A DNA stretch of 64,000 nucleotides from Brachybacterium phenoliresistens. Lineage in GTDB: Bacteria > Actinomycetota > Actinomycetes > Actinomycetales > Dermabacteraceae. Under the pieces are notes generated by a model. That model saw only the letters and a program-made list of their open reading frames with translations, had not been told where the DNA came from and made no database searches. Below are positions 1-9,784 of this stretch, one piece after another (position 1 is the stretch's first letter; each line of letters starts with the position of its first letter). The stretch spans positions 234,623-298,622 of the forward strand of contig NZ_KK069994.1 of the NCBI RefSeq assembly GCF_000576425.1. The letters are read 5' to 3'. A program made the translations under genes and the position numbers.

Positions 1-1
1 G

Positions 2-550
2 CTGGACGGACCGATCTCCTCGATCCTCGCCCGGCACGAGCTCGTGCTCGAGGAGCTGAGCCTGCGCACGCGCGGCGGCACCACCGAGATCCGCGTCGTC
101 GTGGACCTGCCCGAGGATCGGATCGGCAGCGCCGACCTCGACACCGTCGCGGACGCCTCCCGGGAGATCTCCGCGCTGCTGGACGAGGACGAGTCCCTCA
201 TCGGCCCCGGCCCGTCCGTGCTGGAGGTCACCACCCCCGGCGCGGAGCGCGTGCTGAGCGAGCCCCGGCACTTCCGCCGCGCCCGGACCCGCCTCGTGCG
301 CCTGGTGCGCACCGACGGCACCGAGCTGCTGGCCCGCCTGGAGGACGTCGACGGCGATGTCCTGCGCCTGCGCCCGCAGCGCCCCCTGGACTCCCGCGGC
401 CGGCCGCAGCGCCTCCCCGCCGGCACCCCGGAGGTCCTGGACCTGCCGATCGCGGACGTCGAGAGCGCCCGCGTCGAGATCGAGTTCTCCGCCCCTCCGG
501 GCGACGCGCACGGCGCGACGAGCACCGACACCCCTACGAAGGAGCGCTGA
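2..550 (+). CDS. rimP: Ribosome maturation factor RimP (5'-truncated by window edge)
   Basis: RimP helps assemble the 30S subunit in the cytoplasm. The frame is open from base 2, so the true start lies upstream of the window; the GTG at 44 is only the first internal start codon. Visible landmarks are the RVVVDLPED stretch, then [11 protein letters not shown], then [21 protein letters not shown], which is the conserved RimP core (family: E/VSSPGxxRPL followed by a basic patch), and a C-terminal Sm-like part. About 182 residues are visible, close to full family length. nusA follows after one base and its ribosome binding site (AAGGAG, 538-543) sits inside the rimP end, so the two are translationally linked, as in most bacteria. 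Confidence 0.93.
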   Translation: MDGPISSILARHELVLEELSLRTRGGTTEIRVVVDLPEDRIGSADLDTVADASREISALLDEDESLIGPGPSVLEVTTPGAERVLSEPRHFRRARTRLVRLVRTDGTELLARLEDVDGDVLRLRPQRPLDSRGRPQRLPAGTPEVLDLPIADVESARVEIEFSAPPGDAHGATSTDTPTKER

Positions 551-551
551 C

Positions 552-1577
552 ATGGACATCGATATGGGCGCACTGCGCGCGCTGGAGCGCGAGCGGGACA
601 TCAGCCTGCCCGTGCTGCTGGACGCGATCCGCCGGGCGCTGCACGCCGCCTACCTGCACACGGACCACCCGGTGAAGGACTCCGAGGTCGTCATCGACGA
701 GAAGACCGGCGCGGTCTCGGTGCTCGCCCGCGAGCTCGACGGCGAGGGCAACATCGTCGAGGAGTGGGACGACACCCCCGAGAACTTCGGCCGGGTGGCC
801 GCGTCCACCGCGCGGCAGGTCATCTTCCAGCGCATCCGCGAGCTCGAGGACGAGGCGGTGCTGGGCGAGTACGCCGACCGCACCGAGGACATCGTCTCCG
901 GCGTGATCCAGCAGGGCCGCGACCCGCGCATGGTCCTGGTGGACCTCGGCGGCGTCGAGGCGGTGCTGCCCCCGCACGAGCGCGTGCCGGGGGAGGACTA
1001 CTCCCACGGCCGCCGGATCCGCGCCTACGTCGTGGAGGCCCGCCGCGGCATGAAGGGCCCTCAGATCACGCTCTCGCGCTCGCACCCGAACCTGGTGCGG
1101 CGCCTGTTCGCGCTCGAGGTCCCCGAGGTCGCCGACGGCTCGGTCGAGATCGCCGGCCTGGCGCGAGAGGCCGGCCACCGCACGAAGATCGCCGTGCGGG
1201 CGACGATCCCCGGGCTGAACGCCAAGGGCGCCTGCATCGGGCCGATGGGCGCGCGCGTGCGCGCGGTCATGAACGAGCTCGGCGGCGAGAAGATCGACAT
1301 CGTCGACTTCGACGAGGACCCGGCGAGCTATGTCGCCCATGCCCTCTCGCCCTCGCGGGTGACCAGCGTCGTGGTCATCGACGAGGTCGGCCGCGCCGTC
1401 CGCGCGACGGTCCCGGAGAACCAGTTCTCCCTCGCGATCGGCAAGGAGGGGCAGAACGCGCGCCTCGCGGCCAAGCTCACGGGCTGGAAGATCGACATCC
1501 GTCCCGAGGGGGCGGGGGAGGACAGCGCCCATGTCGCCGTCGCGCCGGCGCCCGCCCCGGAGGATCCGTCCTCCTGA
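552..1577 (+). CDS. nusA: Transcription termination/antitermination factor NusA
   Basis: NusA binds RNA polymerase and modulates pausing, termination and antitermination. The ATG at 552 is chosen because AAGGAG lies 8 nt upstream; the same frame is open further 5' but overlaps rimP. The 341-residue protein has the N-terminal RNA polymerase-binding domain (about 1-110), an S1 domain (about 115-190, beginning GVIQQGRDP) and two KH domains, with [10 protein letters not shown] near 228 and [14 protein letters not shown] near 296. There is no long acidic C-terminal repeat domain, as usual outside Proteobacteria. It belongs to the rimP-nusA-ylxR-infB operon. Confidence 0.97.
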   Translation: MDIDMGALRALERERDISLPVLLDAIRRALHAAYLHTDHPVKDSEVVIDEKTGAVSVLARELDGEGNIVEEWDDTPENFGRVAASTARQVIFQRIRELEDEAVLGEYADRTEDIVSGVIQQGRDPRMVLVDLGGVEAVLPPHERVPGEDYSHGRRIRAYVVEARRGMKGPQITLSRSHPNLVRRLFALEVPEVADGSVEIAGLAREAGHRTKIAVRATIPGLNAKGACIGPMGARVRAVMNELGGEKIDIVDFDEDPASYVAHALSPSRVTSVVVIDEVGRAVRATVPENQFSLAIGKEGQNARLAAKLTGWKIDIRPEGAGEDSAHVAVAPAPAPEDPSS

Positions 1578-1654
1578 GCCGCCGGCCGCGGGGAGGTCGG
1601 GCGGTGCGATGTGGCCCACGCCTCCCCGGCCCGCCGGTCCCGGACGCCGTCCGC

Positions 1655-1660
1655 TACACT
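1655..1660 (+). promoter_or_regulatory. Candidate -10 element upstream of ylxR-infB
   Basis: TACACT, a TAnnnT-type actinobacterial -10 hexamer, lies 85 bp upstream of the ylxR start in the nusA-ylxR gap. No convincing -35 is visible. It may give infB an internal promoter in addition to read-through from rimP-nusA. Confidence 0.35.
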
Positions 1661-1744
1661 GGGGAGGCTGTTCACGCCTCATCGGCCGGCTCGCCTCGCG
1701 GGCCGGGCAGGGGGCGCGGAGGCGCTGGGAACGGAGGTGCGCAC

Positions 1745-2050
1745 GTGGGACATGACGCGGAGCGCACCGGTCCCGAGCGCACGTGCGTCGGCTGCCGCAA
1801 GGCCGCCCCCCGCGCGCAGCTGCTGCGCCTGGTCCGGGAGGAGACCCTCCCCGGAGCCGCGCCGCGCATCCGGTACGACCCCTCGCGGTCGGCACCCGGA
1901 CGCGGGGCCTGGATCCACGCCGACGCGCAGTGCCTCGACCTCGCCATCACGCGGGGCGGCCTGGCCCGGTCCTTCCGGGGCGCGGTCGACACCGGGCTTC
2001 TCGTGGGAGACCTCGAGGAGCTCGCCCCCACCACATCGTGGAAAAGGTAG
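1745..2050 (+). CDS. YlxR family RNA-binding protein
   Basis: Small basic nucleic-acid-binding protein (DUF448) found between nusA and infB in Gram-positive bacteria; homologs bind RNA or the RNase P RNA, but its role here is inferred only. The GTG at 1745 has GGAGG at 1733-1737. The 101-residue product shows the family signature RTCVGCRKAAPRAQLLRLV near the N terminus, then GRGAWIHAD, then the ARSFRG motif near the end. The 95-nt gap to infB carries no hairpin that I can see. Confidence 0.9.
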   Translation: MGHDAERTGPERTCVGCRKAAPRAQLLRLVREETLPGAAPRIRYDPSRSAPGRGAWIHADAQCLDLAITRGGLARSFRGAVDTGLLVGDLEELAPTTSWKR

Positions 2051-2145
2051 AAGAACCATGGACATCCGATGAGTACTCGAGCATGAGCACCCTCAGGAAT
2101 TAATGGTCCGCGCCCTCTTGTCGGCCGGACCGAGACAGGAGAAAT

Positions 2146-5100
2146 GTGGCTAAGGTCCGCGTCCACGAGCTCGCCAAGGAGCTCGGACAGCCGAGCAAGG
2201 TCGTTCTGCAGAAGCTGCAGGACATGGGCGAGTTCGTCCGCTCCGCCTCGTCGACCATCGAGGCACCCGTCGCCCGCCGTCTGCGCGAGCAGTTCCCCGG
2301 CGACTCCGCCGGCAGCTCCGGCGGCCCCGCAACCCCCAAGCCCGCCGGCGCCCCGCGCCCCGGCGGCCCGTCCGCGCCCAAGCCCGGCTCCAAGCCGGCG
2401 CCGCGCCCTGCCGCCGAGAAGCCCGCGGCCCCGGCCGCCGGATCGCCGGCGGAGCAGTCCGCTCCCCGCACCCCGGCCGCGGATCGCCCGCAGGCCGAGG
2501 AGCGCCCCGCCGCCCCGGCGCCGTCCGAGCGCCGTCCCGGCGCCCCCGCCGCCCGTCCCGGCGCGGCACCGCGTCCCGGAGCGCAGCCGAAGCCCGCTCC
2601 GGCGGCGGAGGAGCAGTCCGCGCCCCGCCCCGGCGGCGCCCCCAAGCCGGGCTCCGCTCCGCGTCCCGGCGGCTCCAACCGTCCGGGCAACAACCCCTTC
2701 GCCACCTCGCAGGGCATGCCCCGTCCGGGCGGCCCCCGTCCGCGCGGCGGCGGTGCCCCGCGCCCCGGCGGCGGTCCGGCCCGTCCGGGCAACAACCCCT
2801 TCGCGTCCTCGCAGGGCATGCCCCGTCCGGGCGGTCCGCGTCCGCAGCGCGGCGGGAACGACCAGTCCGCAGGCCGTCCGGCCCGCGGCGAGGGCGCTCC
2901 CCGTCCCGGCGGCGCCCCGCGTCCCGGCGGCGGTGCGCCCCGTCCGGGCATGCCGACCCCCGGCATCATGCGCCAGCACTCCTCCGGCGGTCTCGCCGAC
3001 TCCCGTCAGGGCGGCGGAGCACGTCCCGCACCGGGCGGCCGCGGTCGTCCCGGTGCCGGCGGCGGCGGTCGTCCCGGCGGCGGTCCCGGCGGCGGCGGGG
3101 GCTTCCCCGGCGGCGGTGGCGGCGGTCCGCGCGGCGGCCGCGGCGGCCGCGGCAGCACCCAGGGCGCCTTCGGGCGCGGCGGCAAGCCGGCGCGCTCGCG
3201 CAAGTCGAAGCGCGCGAAGCGCCAGGAGTTCGAGCAGATGCAGGCGCCCGCCCCGGGCGGCGTGCAGGTCCCTCGCGGTGACGGCTCGACCGTGGTGCGC
3301 CTGCGCCGCGGCGCCTCGCTGACCGACTTCGCCGATCGCATCGACGTCAACCCCGCGTCGCTGATCACGGTGCTCTTCGCGATGGGCGAGATGGCCACGG
3401 CCACCCAGTCCCTGGACGAGGACACCTTCCAGCTGCTCGGCACCGAGCTCGGCTACAAGATCGAGATCGTCTCCCCGGAGGACGAGGAGCGCGAGCTGCT
3501 CGAGCAGTTCGACATCGACCTCGATGCCGAGCTCGAGGACGAGGACGACGAGGACCGCCTCCCGCGGCCGCCGGTCGTCACCGTCATGGGCCACGTCGAC
3601 CACGGCAAGACCCGCCTGCTCGACACGATCCGCAGCTCGAAGGTGGCCGCCGGCGAGGCCGGGGGCATCACCCAGCACATCGGCGCCTACCAGGTGTCGG
3701 TGGAGCACGAGGGCGCCGACCGCGCGATCACCATCATCGACACGCCGGGCCATGAGGCCTTCACGGCCATGCGTGCCCGTGGCGCCCAGGTCACCGACAT
3801 CGCGATCCTCGTGGTCGCGGCCGATGACGGCGTCATGCCGCAGACCATCGAGGCGCTCAACCACGCCCAGGCGGCGAACGTCCCGATCGTGGTCGCGATC
3901 AACAAGATCGACAAGGACGGCGCGAACCCGGACAAGATCCGCCAGCAGCTGACCGAGTACAACCTGATCGCCGAGGAGTACGGCGGCGACACCATGTTCG
4001 TCGAGGTCTCCGCCCTGGCGAACCTGAACATCGACGCGCTGCTCGAGGCCGTCCTGCTCACCGCGGACGCCGCGCTCGACCTGCGGGCGAACCCGGACAA
4101 GGACGCCCGCGGCGTCTCCATCGAGGCGAACCTGGACCGCGGTCGCGGCCCGGTCGCCACGGTGCTGGTCCAGCAGGGCACGCTGAAGGTCGGGGACTCG
4201 ATCGTCTGCGGCTCCGGCTACGGCCGCGTGCGCGCCATGCTCGACGAGAACGGCGATGCGATCGACGAGGCGGGCCCGTCCCGTCCCGTCCAGGTGCTGG
4301 GTCTGACCTCGGTCCCCGGGGCCGGCGATTCCCTCCTGGTCGCCCCGGACGACCGCACCGCCCGCCAGATCGCCGAGAAGCGCGAGGCCGCCAAGCGTGC
4401 GGCCGCCCTGTCGAAGTCCCGCAAGCGCATCAGCCTCGAGGACATCAACAAGGCCATGGCCGAGGGCAAGGTCGAGACCCTCAACCTCATCCTCAAGGGC
4501 GATGCGGCGGGCTCCGTCGAGGCGCTCGAGGAGTCGCTGCTGGGCATCGACGTCGGCGAGGATGTGCAGCTGCGCATCATCGACCGCGGCGTCGGCGCGA
4601 TCACGATGAACAACATCAACCTCGCCGTCGCCTCGGACGCCGTGATCATCGGCTTCAACGTGCGCGCGGAGGGCCAGAACGCGGAGTACGCCGACCGCGA
4701 GGGCGTGGAGATCAAGTACTACAGCGTGATCTACCGTGCCATCGAGGAGGTCGAGCAGGCTCTGCAGGGCATGCTCAAGCCGGAGTACGAGGAGGTCGAG
4801 ACGGGCTCCGCGGAGATCCGCGACATCTTCCGGTCCTCCAAGTTCGGCAACATCGCCGGCTCCATCGTCCGCAGCGGGGAGATCCGTCGTGGGGCGAAGG
4901 CCAGGATCACCCGCAACGGCGTGGTGATCACGGAGAACCTCGAGATCGCGGGACTGCGTCGCTTCAAGGACGACGTCACCGAGGTCCGCGAGGGATTCGA
5001 GTGCGGTATCAACCTCGGCTCCTTCAACGACCTGCAGCTCGAGGACGTCATCACCACCTACGAGATGCGCGAGAAGCCGCGCCAGGCCGGCGCGAAGTGA
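2146..5100 (+). CDS. infB: Translation initiation factor IF-2
   Basis: IF-2 is the GTPase that brings initiator tRNA to the 30S subunit and promotes 50S joining. The GTG at 2146 (AGGAGA just upstream) begins [14 protein letters not shown], the IF2_N domain. Residues about 50-350 are a disordered Pro/Gly/Arg/Ala linker with near-duplicate segments at 2680-2744 and 2782-2846 (102-nt offset). A second IF2_N-like domain follows, then the G domain: G1 GHVDHGKT 482-489, G3 DTPG 532-535, G4 NKID 586-589, and the C-terminal domains to 984. The length is usual for Actinobacteria. An ATG at 2144 opens only a shadow frame. Confidence 0.98.
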   Translation: MAKVRVHELAKELGQPSKVVLQKLQDMGEFVRSASSTIEAPVARRLREQFPGDSAGSSGGPATPKPAGAPRPGGPSAPKPGSKPAPRPAAEKPAAPAAGSPAEQSAPRTPAADRPQAEERPAAPAPSERRPGAPAARPGAAPRPGAQPKPAPAAEEQSAPRPGGAPKPGSAPRPGGSNRPGNNPFATSQGMPRPGGPRPRGGGAPRPGGGPARPGNNPFASSQGMPRPGGPRPQRGGNDQSAGRPARGEGAPRPGGAPRPGGGAPRPGMPTPGIMRQHSSGGLADSRQGGGARPAPGGRGRPGAGGGGRPGGGPGGGGGFPGGGGGGPRGGRGGRGSTQGAFGRGGKPARSRKSKRAKRQEFEQMQAPAPGGVQVPRGDGSTVVRLRRGASLTDFADRIDVNPASLITVLFAMGEMATATQSLDEDTFQLLGTELGYKIEIVSPEDEERELLEQFDIDLDAELEDEDDEDRLPRPPVVTVMGHVDHGKTRLLDTIRSSKVAAGEAGGITQHIGAYQVSVEHEGADRAITIIDTPGHEAFTAMRARGAQVTDIAILVVAADDGVMPQTIEALNHAQAANVPIVVAINKIDKDGANPDKIRQQLTEYNLIAEEYGGDTMFVEVSALANLNIDALLEAVLLTADAALDLRANPDKDARGVSIEANLDRGRGPVATVLVQQGTLKVGDSIVCGSGYGRVRAMLDENGDAIDEAGPSRPVQVLGLTSVPGAGDSLLVAPDDRTARQIAEKREAAKRAAALSKSRKRISLEDINKAMAEGKVETLNLILKGDAAGSVEALEESLLGIDVGEDVQLRIIDRGVGAITMNNINLAVASDAVIIGFNVRAEGQNAEYADREGVEIKYYSVIYRAIEEVEQALQGMLKPEYEEVETGSAEIRDIFRSSKFGNIAGSIVRSGEIRRGAKARITRNGVVITENLEIAGLRRFKDDVTEVREGFECGINLGSFNDLQLEDVITTYEMREKPRQAGAK

Positions 5101-5106
5101 CCGGTC

Positions 5107-5138
5107 GTGACGGGCGGTCCTCCGGGGCCGCCCGTCAC
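5107..5138 (+). terminator. Hairpin after infB
   Basis: GTGACGGGCGG (5107-5117) pairs perfectly with CCGCCCGTCAC (5128-5138) seven bases after the infB stop. There is no U-tract, as is common for high-GC terminators. It probably ends or attenuates the rimP-infB transcript before the methyltransferase gene. Confidence 0.7.
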
Positions 5139-5176
5139 GGGTCGCAGGCACCGGCGGGGCAGAGAGGGAGAGCCGC

Positions 5177-6301
5177 GTGAGCACGAGACTGCTCGCCCTG
5201 CGCGCCCCCTCGGCCAACCGCGTCTACACCGAGTCCGCAGGGCCTCTGTGCGTCCAGGAGGCGCACTGGGTCCTGCGGACCCGTTTCGCGGGCATCCGGG
5301 TGCGCGAGCGCACCCTCGCCGGGCTCGACCACCTGGAGATCACGGCCGATGCGCCCGTCCGGGAGCTCGTCCCCGTCGTCTCGACCCTGTCCGGCGTCAT
5401 GGCGCTGTACGAGCCTGCCGAGCCGCCGGAGGCCGCGGGCGAGCCCGCGGACCAGGACCCGACGCCGCTCCTGCGACCGGTTCCGCTGGCGCCGGTGCTG
5501 CGCCATCCCAGCGATCTCGAGACCACCCTGAAGTATCCGGGCAAGACCAACGAGCAGTTCACCGCCCTGCTGATCAACACGGCCGCGGCGCTCAGCGAGC
5601 ATCGCGATCGCCTGCTGGAGGGCAGCCTGACGCTGCTGGACCCCATGTGCGGTCGCGGCACCACCCTGAACCGTGCCCTGCGCCTGGGCCTGAGCCCGAT
5701 CGGCGCGGAGCTGGACCGCAAGGACACCGACGCGTACCGCACGTTCCTGCTCACCTGGGCGCGCGGTCACCGCTACCGGCACTCCTCCGATGCCCGCCGG
5801 CTCACCGTGCGCGGCCGGACCATCGGCAGCCGGTTCGACGCGCAGCTGGCGCCGGACAAGCAGTCCCTGCGCGCCGGCGGCCAGAGCATCACCGTGCTCG
5901 GCTGCGACACCCTCGACCTCGGCCACGTGCTGCCCGACGGGCGCATGGACGCCGTGGTCGCCGATCTCCCCTACGGCATCCAGCACGGCGCGCATCACCG
6001 GGGCGCGGTGCGCCGCTCCCCGCTCGAGGTGCTCGCCGACGCCGCCCCGGTGTGGCGCCGGCTCATGCGTGCCGGCGCCGGCATGGCGCTGGCCGTGAAC
6101 CGTCGCACCGCGCCGTACGCCGAGGCGCGCGCCGTGCTCGCCGAGGCCGGCCTGGACGTGGTCAGCGCCGACGGCGCCTTCCGCCACCGCGTGGACCAGG
6201 CCATCGACCGTGATGTGCTGCTGGCCGTACGCAGCGATCACCCCCGTGCCGAGGCGCTGCGTGCGCTCGGCGCCCCCGAGGAAAGGACCTCCCATGCATG
6301 A
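5177..6301 (+). CDS. TRM11-like SAM-dependent nucleic-acid methyltransferase
   Basis: Predicted class I methyltransferase of the TRM11/UPF0020 type, which modifies guanine N2 in RNA in characterised members; the substrate here is unknown. The GTG at 5177 has GAGGGAG upstream. The 374 residues have an N-terminal part (ANRVYTESAG) without a clear THUMP domain, then TTLKYPGKTNEQF, SAM motif I DPMCGRGTTLNRAL, and catalytic motif ADLPYGIQHG (variant of D/N-PPY). It overlaps rbfA by 8 nt, so it is translated together with rbfA and truB, which suggests an rRNA or tRNA target. A DNA methyltransferase is the less likely alternative because no restriction partner is nearby. Confidence 0.8.
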   Translation: MSTRLLALRAPSANRVYTESAGPLCVQEAHWVLRTRFAGIRVRERTLAGLDHLEITADAPVRELVPVVSTLSGVMALYEPAEPPEAAGEPADQDPTPLLRPVPLAPVLRHPSDLETTLKYPGKTNEQFTALLINTAAALSEHRDRLLEGSLTLLDPMCGRGTTLNRALRLGLSPIGAELDRKDTDAYRTFLLTWARGHRYRHSSDARRLTVRGRTIGSRFDAQLAPDKQSLRAGGQSITVLGCDTLDLGHVLPDGRMDAVVADLPYGIQHGAHHRGAVRRSPLEVLADAAPVWRRLMRAGAGMALAVNRRTAPYAEARAVLAEAGLDVVSADGAFRHRVDQAIDRDVLLAVRSDHPRAEALRALGAPEERTSHA

Positions 6302-6818
6302 GAACCCCCGCGCCCGAAAGCTCGCCGATCGCATCAAGGTGATCGTGGCGACCGCCCTGGACACCCGGGTCAAGGACCCGCGCCTGGGCTTCGTGACGAT
6401 CACCGACGTGCGCGTGACCGGCGACCTCCAGCACGCCTCCGTCTTCTACACCGTGTACGGCACCGAGGAGGAGCGCGAGGGCACGGCCGCCGCCCTGCGC
6501 AGCGCGACCGGCATGCTGCGCAGCGAGGTCGGCCGCCAGACGACCGTGCGCCTGACCCCCTCGCTCGAGTTCATCGCCGATGCGATCCCCGAGAACGCCC
6601 GGACCATCGACGACCTCCTGGTCGAGGCCCGTCATCGCGACGCGGAGCTCTCCGGCCTCAAGGAGGGCGCCCAGTACGCGGGGGAGGCGGATCCCTACCG
6701 CCAGCCGCGCGAGGACGACCCCGACCTCGAGGACGACGACCTCGAGGACGACGACCTGGACGAGGACGAGCACGACTCCGAGGATCGCGAGGGCGATGCC
6801 GAGGAGCCGCGCGCGTGA
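6294..6818 (+). CDS. rbfA: 30S ribosome-binding factor RbfA
   Basis: RbfA is a KH-like protein that binds immature 30S subunits and supports 16S 5'-end maturation. The ATG at 6294 follows AAAGGA by about 7 nt. The core begins NPRARKLADRIKVIVATAL and contains DPRLGFVTITDVRVTGDLQHASVFYTV and the late RTPSLEF-like segment RLTPSLEFIAD, all typical. The C terminus carries an extra acidic tail of about 40 residues very rich in Asp and Glu (from about residue 138), which is longer than in most homologs and probably disordered. The stop overlaps the truB start. Confidence 0.96.
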   Translation: MHENPRARKLADRIKVIVATALDTRVKDPRLGFVTITDVRVTGDLQHASVFYTVYGTEEEREGTAAALRSATGMLRSEVGRQTTVRLTPSLEFIADAIPENARTIDDLLVEARHRDAELSGLKEGAQYAGEADPYRQPREDDPDLEDDDLEDDDLDEDEHDSEDREGDAEEPRA

Positions 6819-7795
6819 GTGCGCCCCACGGCGTCCTCCTGGTCGACAAGGCCCCCGACCGCACCAGCCACGACGTGGTCGCCCGCGTCCGCTGGCTGCT
6901 GGGGACGAAGAAGGTCGGGCACGCCGGCACCCTGGACCCGATGGCCACCGGCCTGCTGATCCTGGGGATCGGTCAGGGGACACGGCTGCTCACCCATCTG
7001 GTGGGGCTGCCCAAGACCTACACGGCGACGATCCGCCTGGGCGCCGCCACCACCACCGACGACCGCGAGGGCGAGCCGATCGGTCCGGCGCGTGACGCCT
7101 CCGGGATCTCCCTCGCACAGGTCGAGGCGGCGCTCGCACCGCTGCGCGGGGACATCCTCCAGGTGCCCTCGACGGTGAGCGCCATCAAGGTCGACGGGAA
7201 GCGGGCCTATGCCCGTGCCCGGGCGGGGGAGGACGTCCAGCTCGCCGCACGGCCGGTGACGATCTCCCGCTTCGCGGTGACCGCGTCCCGGCGCGAGGGC
7301 GGCTTCCTCGACCTCGACGCGGTCGTCACCTGCAGCTCGGGGACGTACGTGCGCGCGCTCGCCCGCGACCTCGGGACGGCCCTCGGCGTCGGCGGGCACC
7401 TCACGGCGCTGCGCCGCGAGGAGGTCGGCCCCTTCCGCGTCGGCGAGTCCGTGCACGTCCCGGCGCGCGGCGAGGGCGACGACGTCGACCTGCCGCTGCT
7501 GGGCCTCGGCGCGGCGGCCTCCCGGGTGATGCCCACAGTGCCTGTCGACGAGGCCGCGGCTCGGGACCTGGGCCATGGGAAGCAGGTCCGCGCCCTGCGC
7601 CCCGCCGCGCCGGACGCCGCCCCCGCTGCGGCGGATGCCGCCCCCGCTGCGGCGGATGCCGCCGCAGGGCCGGCGGGGGAGAGCCCCCGGGCCGCCCTCG
7701 ACCCGGCCGGGCACCTCGCCGCGGTCGTCCGCGAGGAGCCCGGGGACGGGCTGCTGCGCCCCGTCCTGGTGGTGCCTCCCGAGGCCCGCACCTGA
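6815..7795 (+). CDS. truB: tRNA pseudouridine(55) synthase TruB
   Basis: TruB converts U55 of the tRNA T-loop to pseudouridine. GTG at 6815 overlaps the rbfA stop (GTGA). The catalytic aspartate is D41 in GHAGTLDPMATG, followed by the conserved KTYTATIRLG, the VPSTVSAIKVDGKRAY segment and CSSGTYVRALARDLG. The C-terminal PUA-like part (VDEAAARDLGHGKQVRAL) is interrupted by an Ala/Pro/Asp-rich insert encoded partly by a 21-bp tandem duplication (7616-7657). Pairing with rbfA is the usual bacterial arrangement. Confidence 0.97.
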   Translation: MSAPHGVLLVDKAPDRTSHDVVARVRWLLGTKKVGHAGTLDPMATGLLILGIGQGTRLLTHLVGLPKTYTATIRLGAATTTDDREGEPIGPARDASGISLAQVEAALAPLRGDILQVPSTVSAIKVDGKRAYARARAGEDVQLAARPVTISRFAVTASRREGGFLDLDAVVTCSSGTYVRALARDLGTALGVGGHLTALRREEVGPFRVGESVHVPARGEGDDVDLPLLGLGAAASRVMPTVPVDEAAARDLGHGKQVRALRPAAPDAAPAAADAAPAAADAAAGPAGESPRAALDPAGHLAAVVREEPGDGLLRPVLVVPPEART

Positions 7796-7839
7796 GCCGA
7801 GACGGCCCGGTCTCCCGTCCGGCGCACCGCGCGAACGCG

Positions 7840-7875
7840 AAGGGCCCCGATGATCCGCGGATCATCGGGGCCCTT
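7840..7875. terminator. 36-bp perfect palindrome, bidirectional terminator
   Basis: A perfect 36-bp inverted repeat runs from AAGGGCCCCGATGATCC to its complement GGATCATCGGGGCCCTT. It sits between the converging truB (+) and L,D-transpeptidase (-) genes and ends in A/T on both sides, so it can stop transcription in either direction. Confidence 0.85.
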
Positions 7876-7903
7876 CGGCGACCGGCGTGCGCCGGCGGGG
7901 CGA

Positions 7904-9457
7904 TCAGTAGTGGACCTCCACGCGGGTGCCCTCGGACGCCCAGTCGTACAGCCACTTCGCATCGGAGACCGGCATGTTGATGCAGCCGTGCGAGCCGGAG
8001 TAGCCGAAGGACGAGCGCCACGGCGCGCCGTGGAAGGCGTACCCGTTGTGGAAGTACTGCACCCACGGGACGTCCTCGGTGTAGTAGTAGCGCGGGTCGT
8101 CCTCGCCGTACCGGGACGCATTGGTCATGTCCTGGTTCTCGTAGCGGAGGTAGATCTCGTACGAGCCGGTGACCGTCTCGTAGTCCTTCTTCCCGTCGAC
8201 CATCGAGCGCGGGCCCCACACCGGGGTGTCCCCGACGTAGGCGGTGACCGTCTTGTTGCTCAGATCCGCGTCGATCCACTTCTCGCCGGACGGCGTGGCC
8301 TTCTCGGTCGGCTCCGCACCGGGCGTCGCCGTGGAGCCCTCGGCGGGGGCGGTGGCCTCATCCGTCGGAGCCGTCGGCGCCTTCACCTGCGTGACCTCGG
8401 CGGGGGTGGTCGAGGTCTCGAAGGCGGCCTCGAGCGGGGTCCTGCCCTGCAGCGAGGCGATCAGCTCGTCGGAGACGGCGTCGGTGTTGGTGACCTTCAG
8501 GCCGTCCTCCTTCTCGGCGACGACCTTGACGACCTTGCCGGAGGCGTCGACCTGCTCGATGCCGTCCTTCGCCTCGACGCTGTCCTTCTCGGCGCGGGAG
8601 GACACCCAGTCGCGCACGGCGTCCTCGTCCACGGCGATCTGGAGGCCGTCGGCGGCCTCGGTGGGGACCACCGAGATCCACTCGCTGCGGCGCTCGGGGG
8701 AGACCTCGTGGGTCTCGCCGTCGGGACCGGCGATCGACATCGGCTGCTCCAGGATCGCGTCGATCTCGTCGACGACGGCCTGGGCCTCCTCGGTGGTGAC
8801 CGCGGGGGCGATCTCCTCGATGGTCTGCTCGACGGAGAAGTCCTGCAGGGCCGGGGCGTTCTCGGTCACGGCGGAGACCAGCTCGGAGGGCTCGACGCCC
8901 TGGCCGGGCGTGCCCTCGACGACCTTCCACGCCTCCTCGTCCTCGTCGTAGACGACCTGCGCGTCCACCGGGACGGTGCGGTCGGCGGGGACGAGGGAGG
9001 TCGCGTAGGCGGCGACGGCGGCCCGGTCCACGGAGACCACCGGCTCGACGGACCGCTCGCCCGACCAGGTCGAGGAGAGGACCTCGGGGATGGTGCCGTC
9101 GTGGTCGACGGCGCTCTGCGCGGTCGCCGGGGCGTCGACGCTGACGCCGAGATCGGCCAGGGTGGCCTCGTGGTCGGTGCCGTCGGCGGTCACGGTCACC
9201 GTGACGCCCTCGGCGCGCTCGGCGATGGCCGCGGCGATCTGCTCCGCGGTCTGGCCCGAGACGTCCTGTCCCAGCACCGTGGTCCCGGGCAGCGCCTTGC
9301 CGGCGTACTGCTTGGCGTAGGCGAAGGCGCCGCCGGTCAGGACGACGGCGATGACGGCCAGGATCGCCACCACGATGAGCACGAGGCGGCGTCGTCCGGA
9401 TCGCGCGACGGGCCCTGTCGGGCCGCCGAGCGCCGCGGCGTCGGTCACGTTCGACAT
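7904..9457 (-). CDS. Membrane-anchored L,D-transpeptidase (YkuD) with peptidoglycan-binding domains
   Basis: Predicted to form 3-3 cross-links or attach proteins to peptidoglycan outside the membrane. The ATG (9457) is preceded by AGGAAG. The 517 residues start with a basic cytoplasmic stretch and one membrane segment (about 25-48, LVLIVVAILAVIAVVLTGG), then two repeats resembling PG_binding_4 (about 55-190 and 215-350), a Thr/Ala/Pro linker, and the YkuD domain (about 390-517). The catalytic motif is HG...GYSGSHGCINMP with Cys492. Domain order matches YoeB/ErfK-like actinobacterial enzymes. It is monocistronic and divergent from ribF. Confidence 0.93.
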   Translation of the reverse strand: MSNVTDAAALGGPTGPVARSGRRRLVLIVVAILAVIAVVLTGGAFAYAKQYAGKALPGTTVLGQDVSGQTAEQIAAAIAERAEGVTVTVTADGTDHEATLADLGVSVDAPATAQSAVDHDGTIPEVLSSTWSGERSVEPVVSVDRAAVAAYATSLVPADRTVPVDAQVVYDEDEEAWKVVEGTPGQGVEPSELVSAVTENAPALQDFSVEQTIEEIAPAVTTEEAQAVVDEIDAILEQPMSIAGPDGETHEVSPERRSEWISVVPTEAADGLQIAVDEDAVRDWVSSRAEKDSVEAKDGIEQVDASGKVVKVVAEKEDGLKVTNTDAVSDELIASLQGRTPLEAAFETSTTPAEVTQVKAPTAPTDEATAPAEGSTATPGAEPTEKATPSGEKWIDADLSNKTVTAYVGDTPVWGPRSMVDGKKDYETVTGSYEIYLRYENQDMTNASRYGEDDPRYYYTEDVPWVQYFHNGYAFHGAPWRSSFGYSGSHGCINMPVSDAKWLYDWASEGTRVEVHY

Positions 9458-9784
9458 GGATACGTTCGCTTCCTGGCGGCATTCCCTCCGTCCGCACGCG
9501 GGCGCGCGTGCGGGGGCATCGGGGGTACTTCCCCTCAACCGCCTTTCCCGACCACGATACCGGACGGTCCCCCGCCCGCCACGTGGCCATGGCCACAGGC
9601 GCGGCACGTGTCCGCCGCCACGCCTGCGGCGCCGTGGGCGGCGCGGGCGCGGCGCGGCGCTACAGTGGTCTGCGGCCGGCCCGTGCCGGGCGCGACGCCG
9701 ACGCCCCGCGACCGCGCGGGATCGCGGCCGCGACCCCTCCCGACGTCGCCGGGCCCCACCCGCCGCAAGGACAGGAACCATCCC
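9458..9784. promoter_or_regulatory. Divergent promoter region between L,D-transpeptidase gene and ribF
   Basis: This 327-bp gap must hold promoters for both genes. On the plus strand TACAGT (9661-9666) is a possible -10 for ribF. A 14-bp perfect palindrome GTGGCCATGGCCAC lies at 9583-9596. I see no FMN riboswitch-like structure and no supported small gene. Confidence 0.4.

Noticed and set aside
1672..5217. A 1181-residue minus-strand open frame over infB
   Set aside because: It mirrors infB codons and is low-complexity; infB is fully supported on the plus strand.
9458..9784. FMN riboswitch upstream of ribF
   Set aside because: No conserved FMN-aptamer-like arrangement of stems could be recognised, and ribF (kinase) is not the usual target gene.
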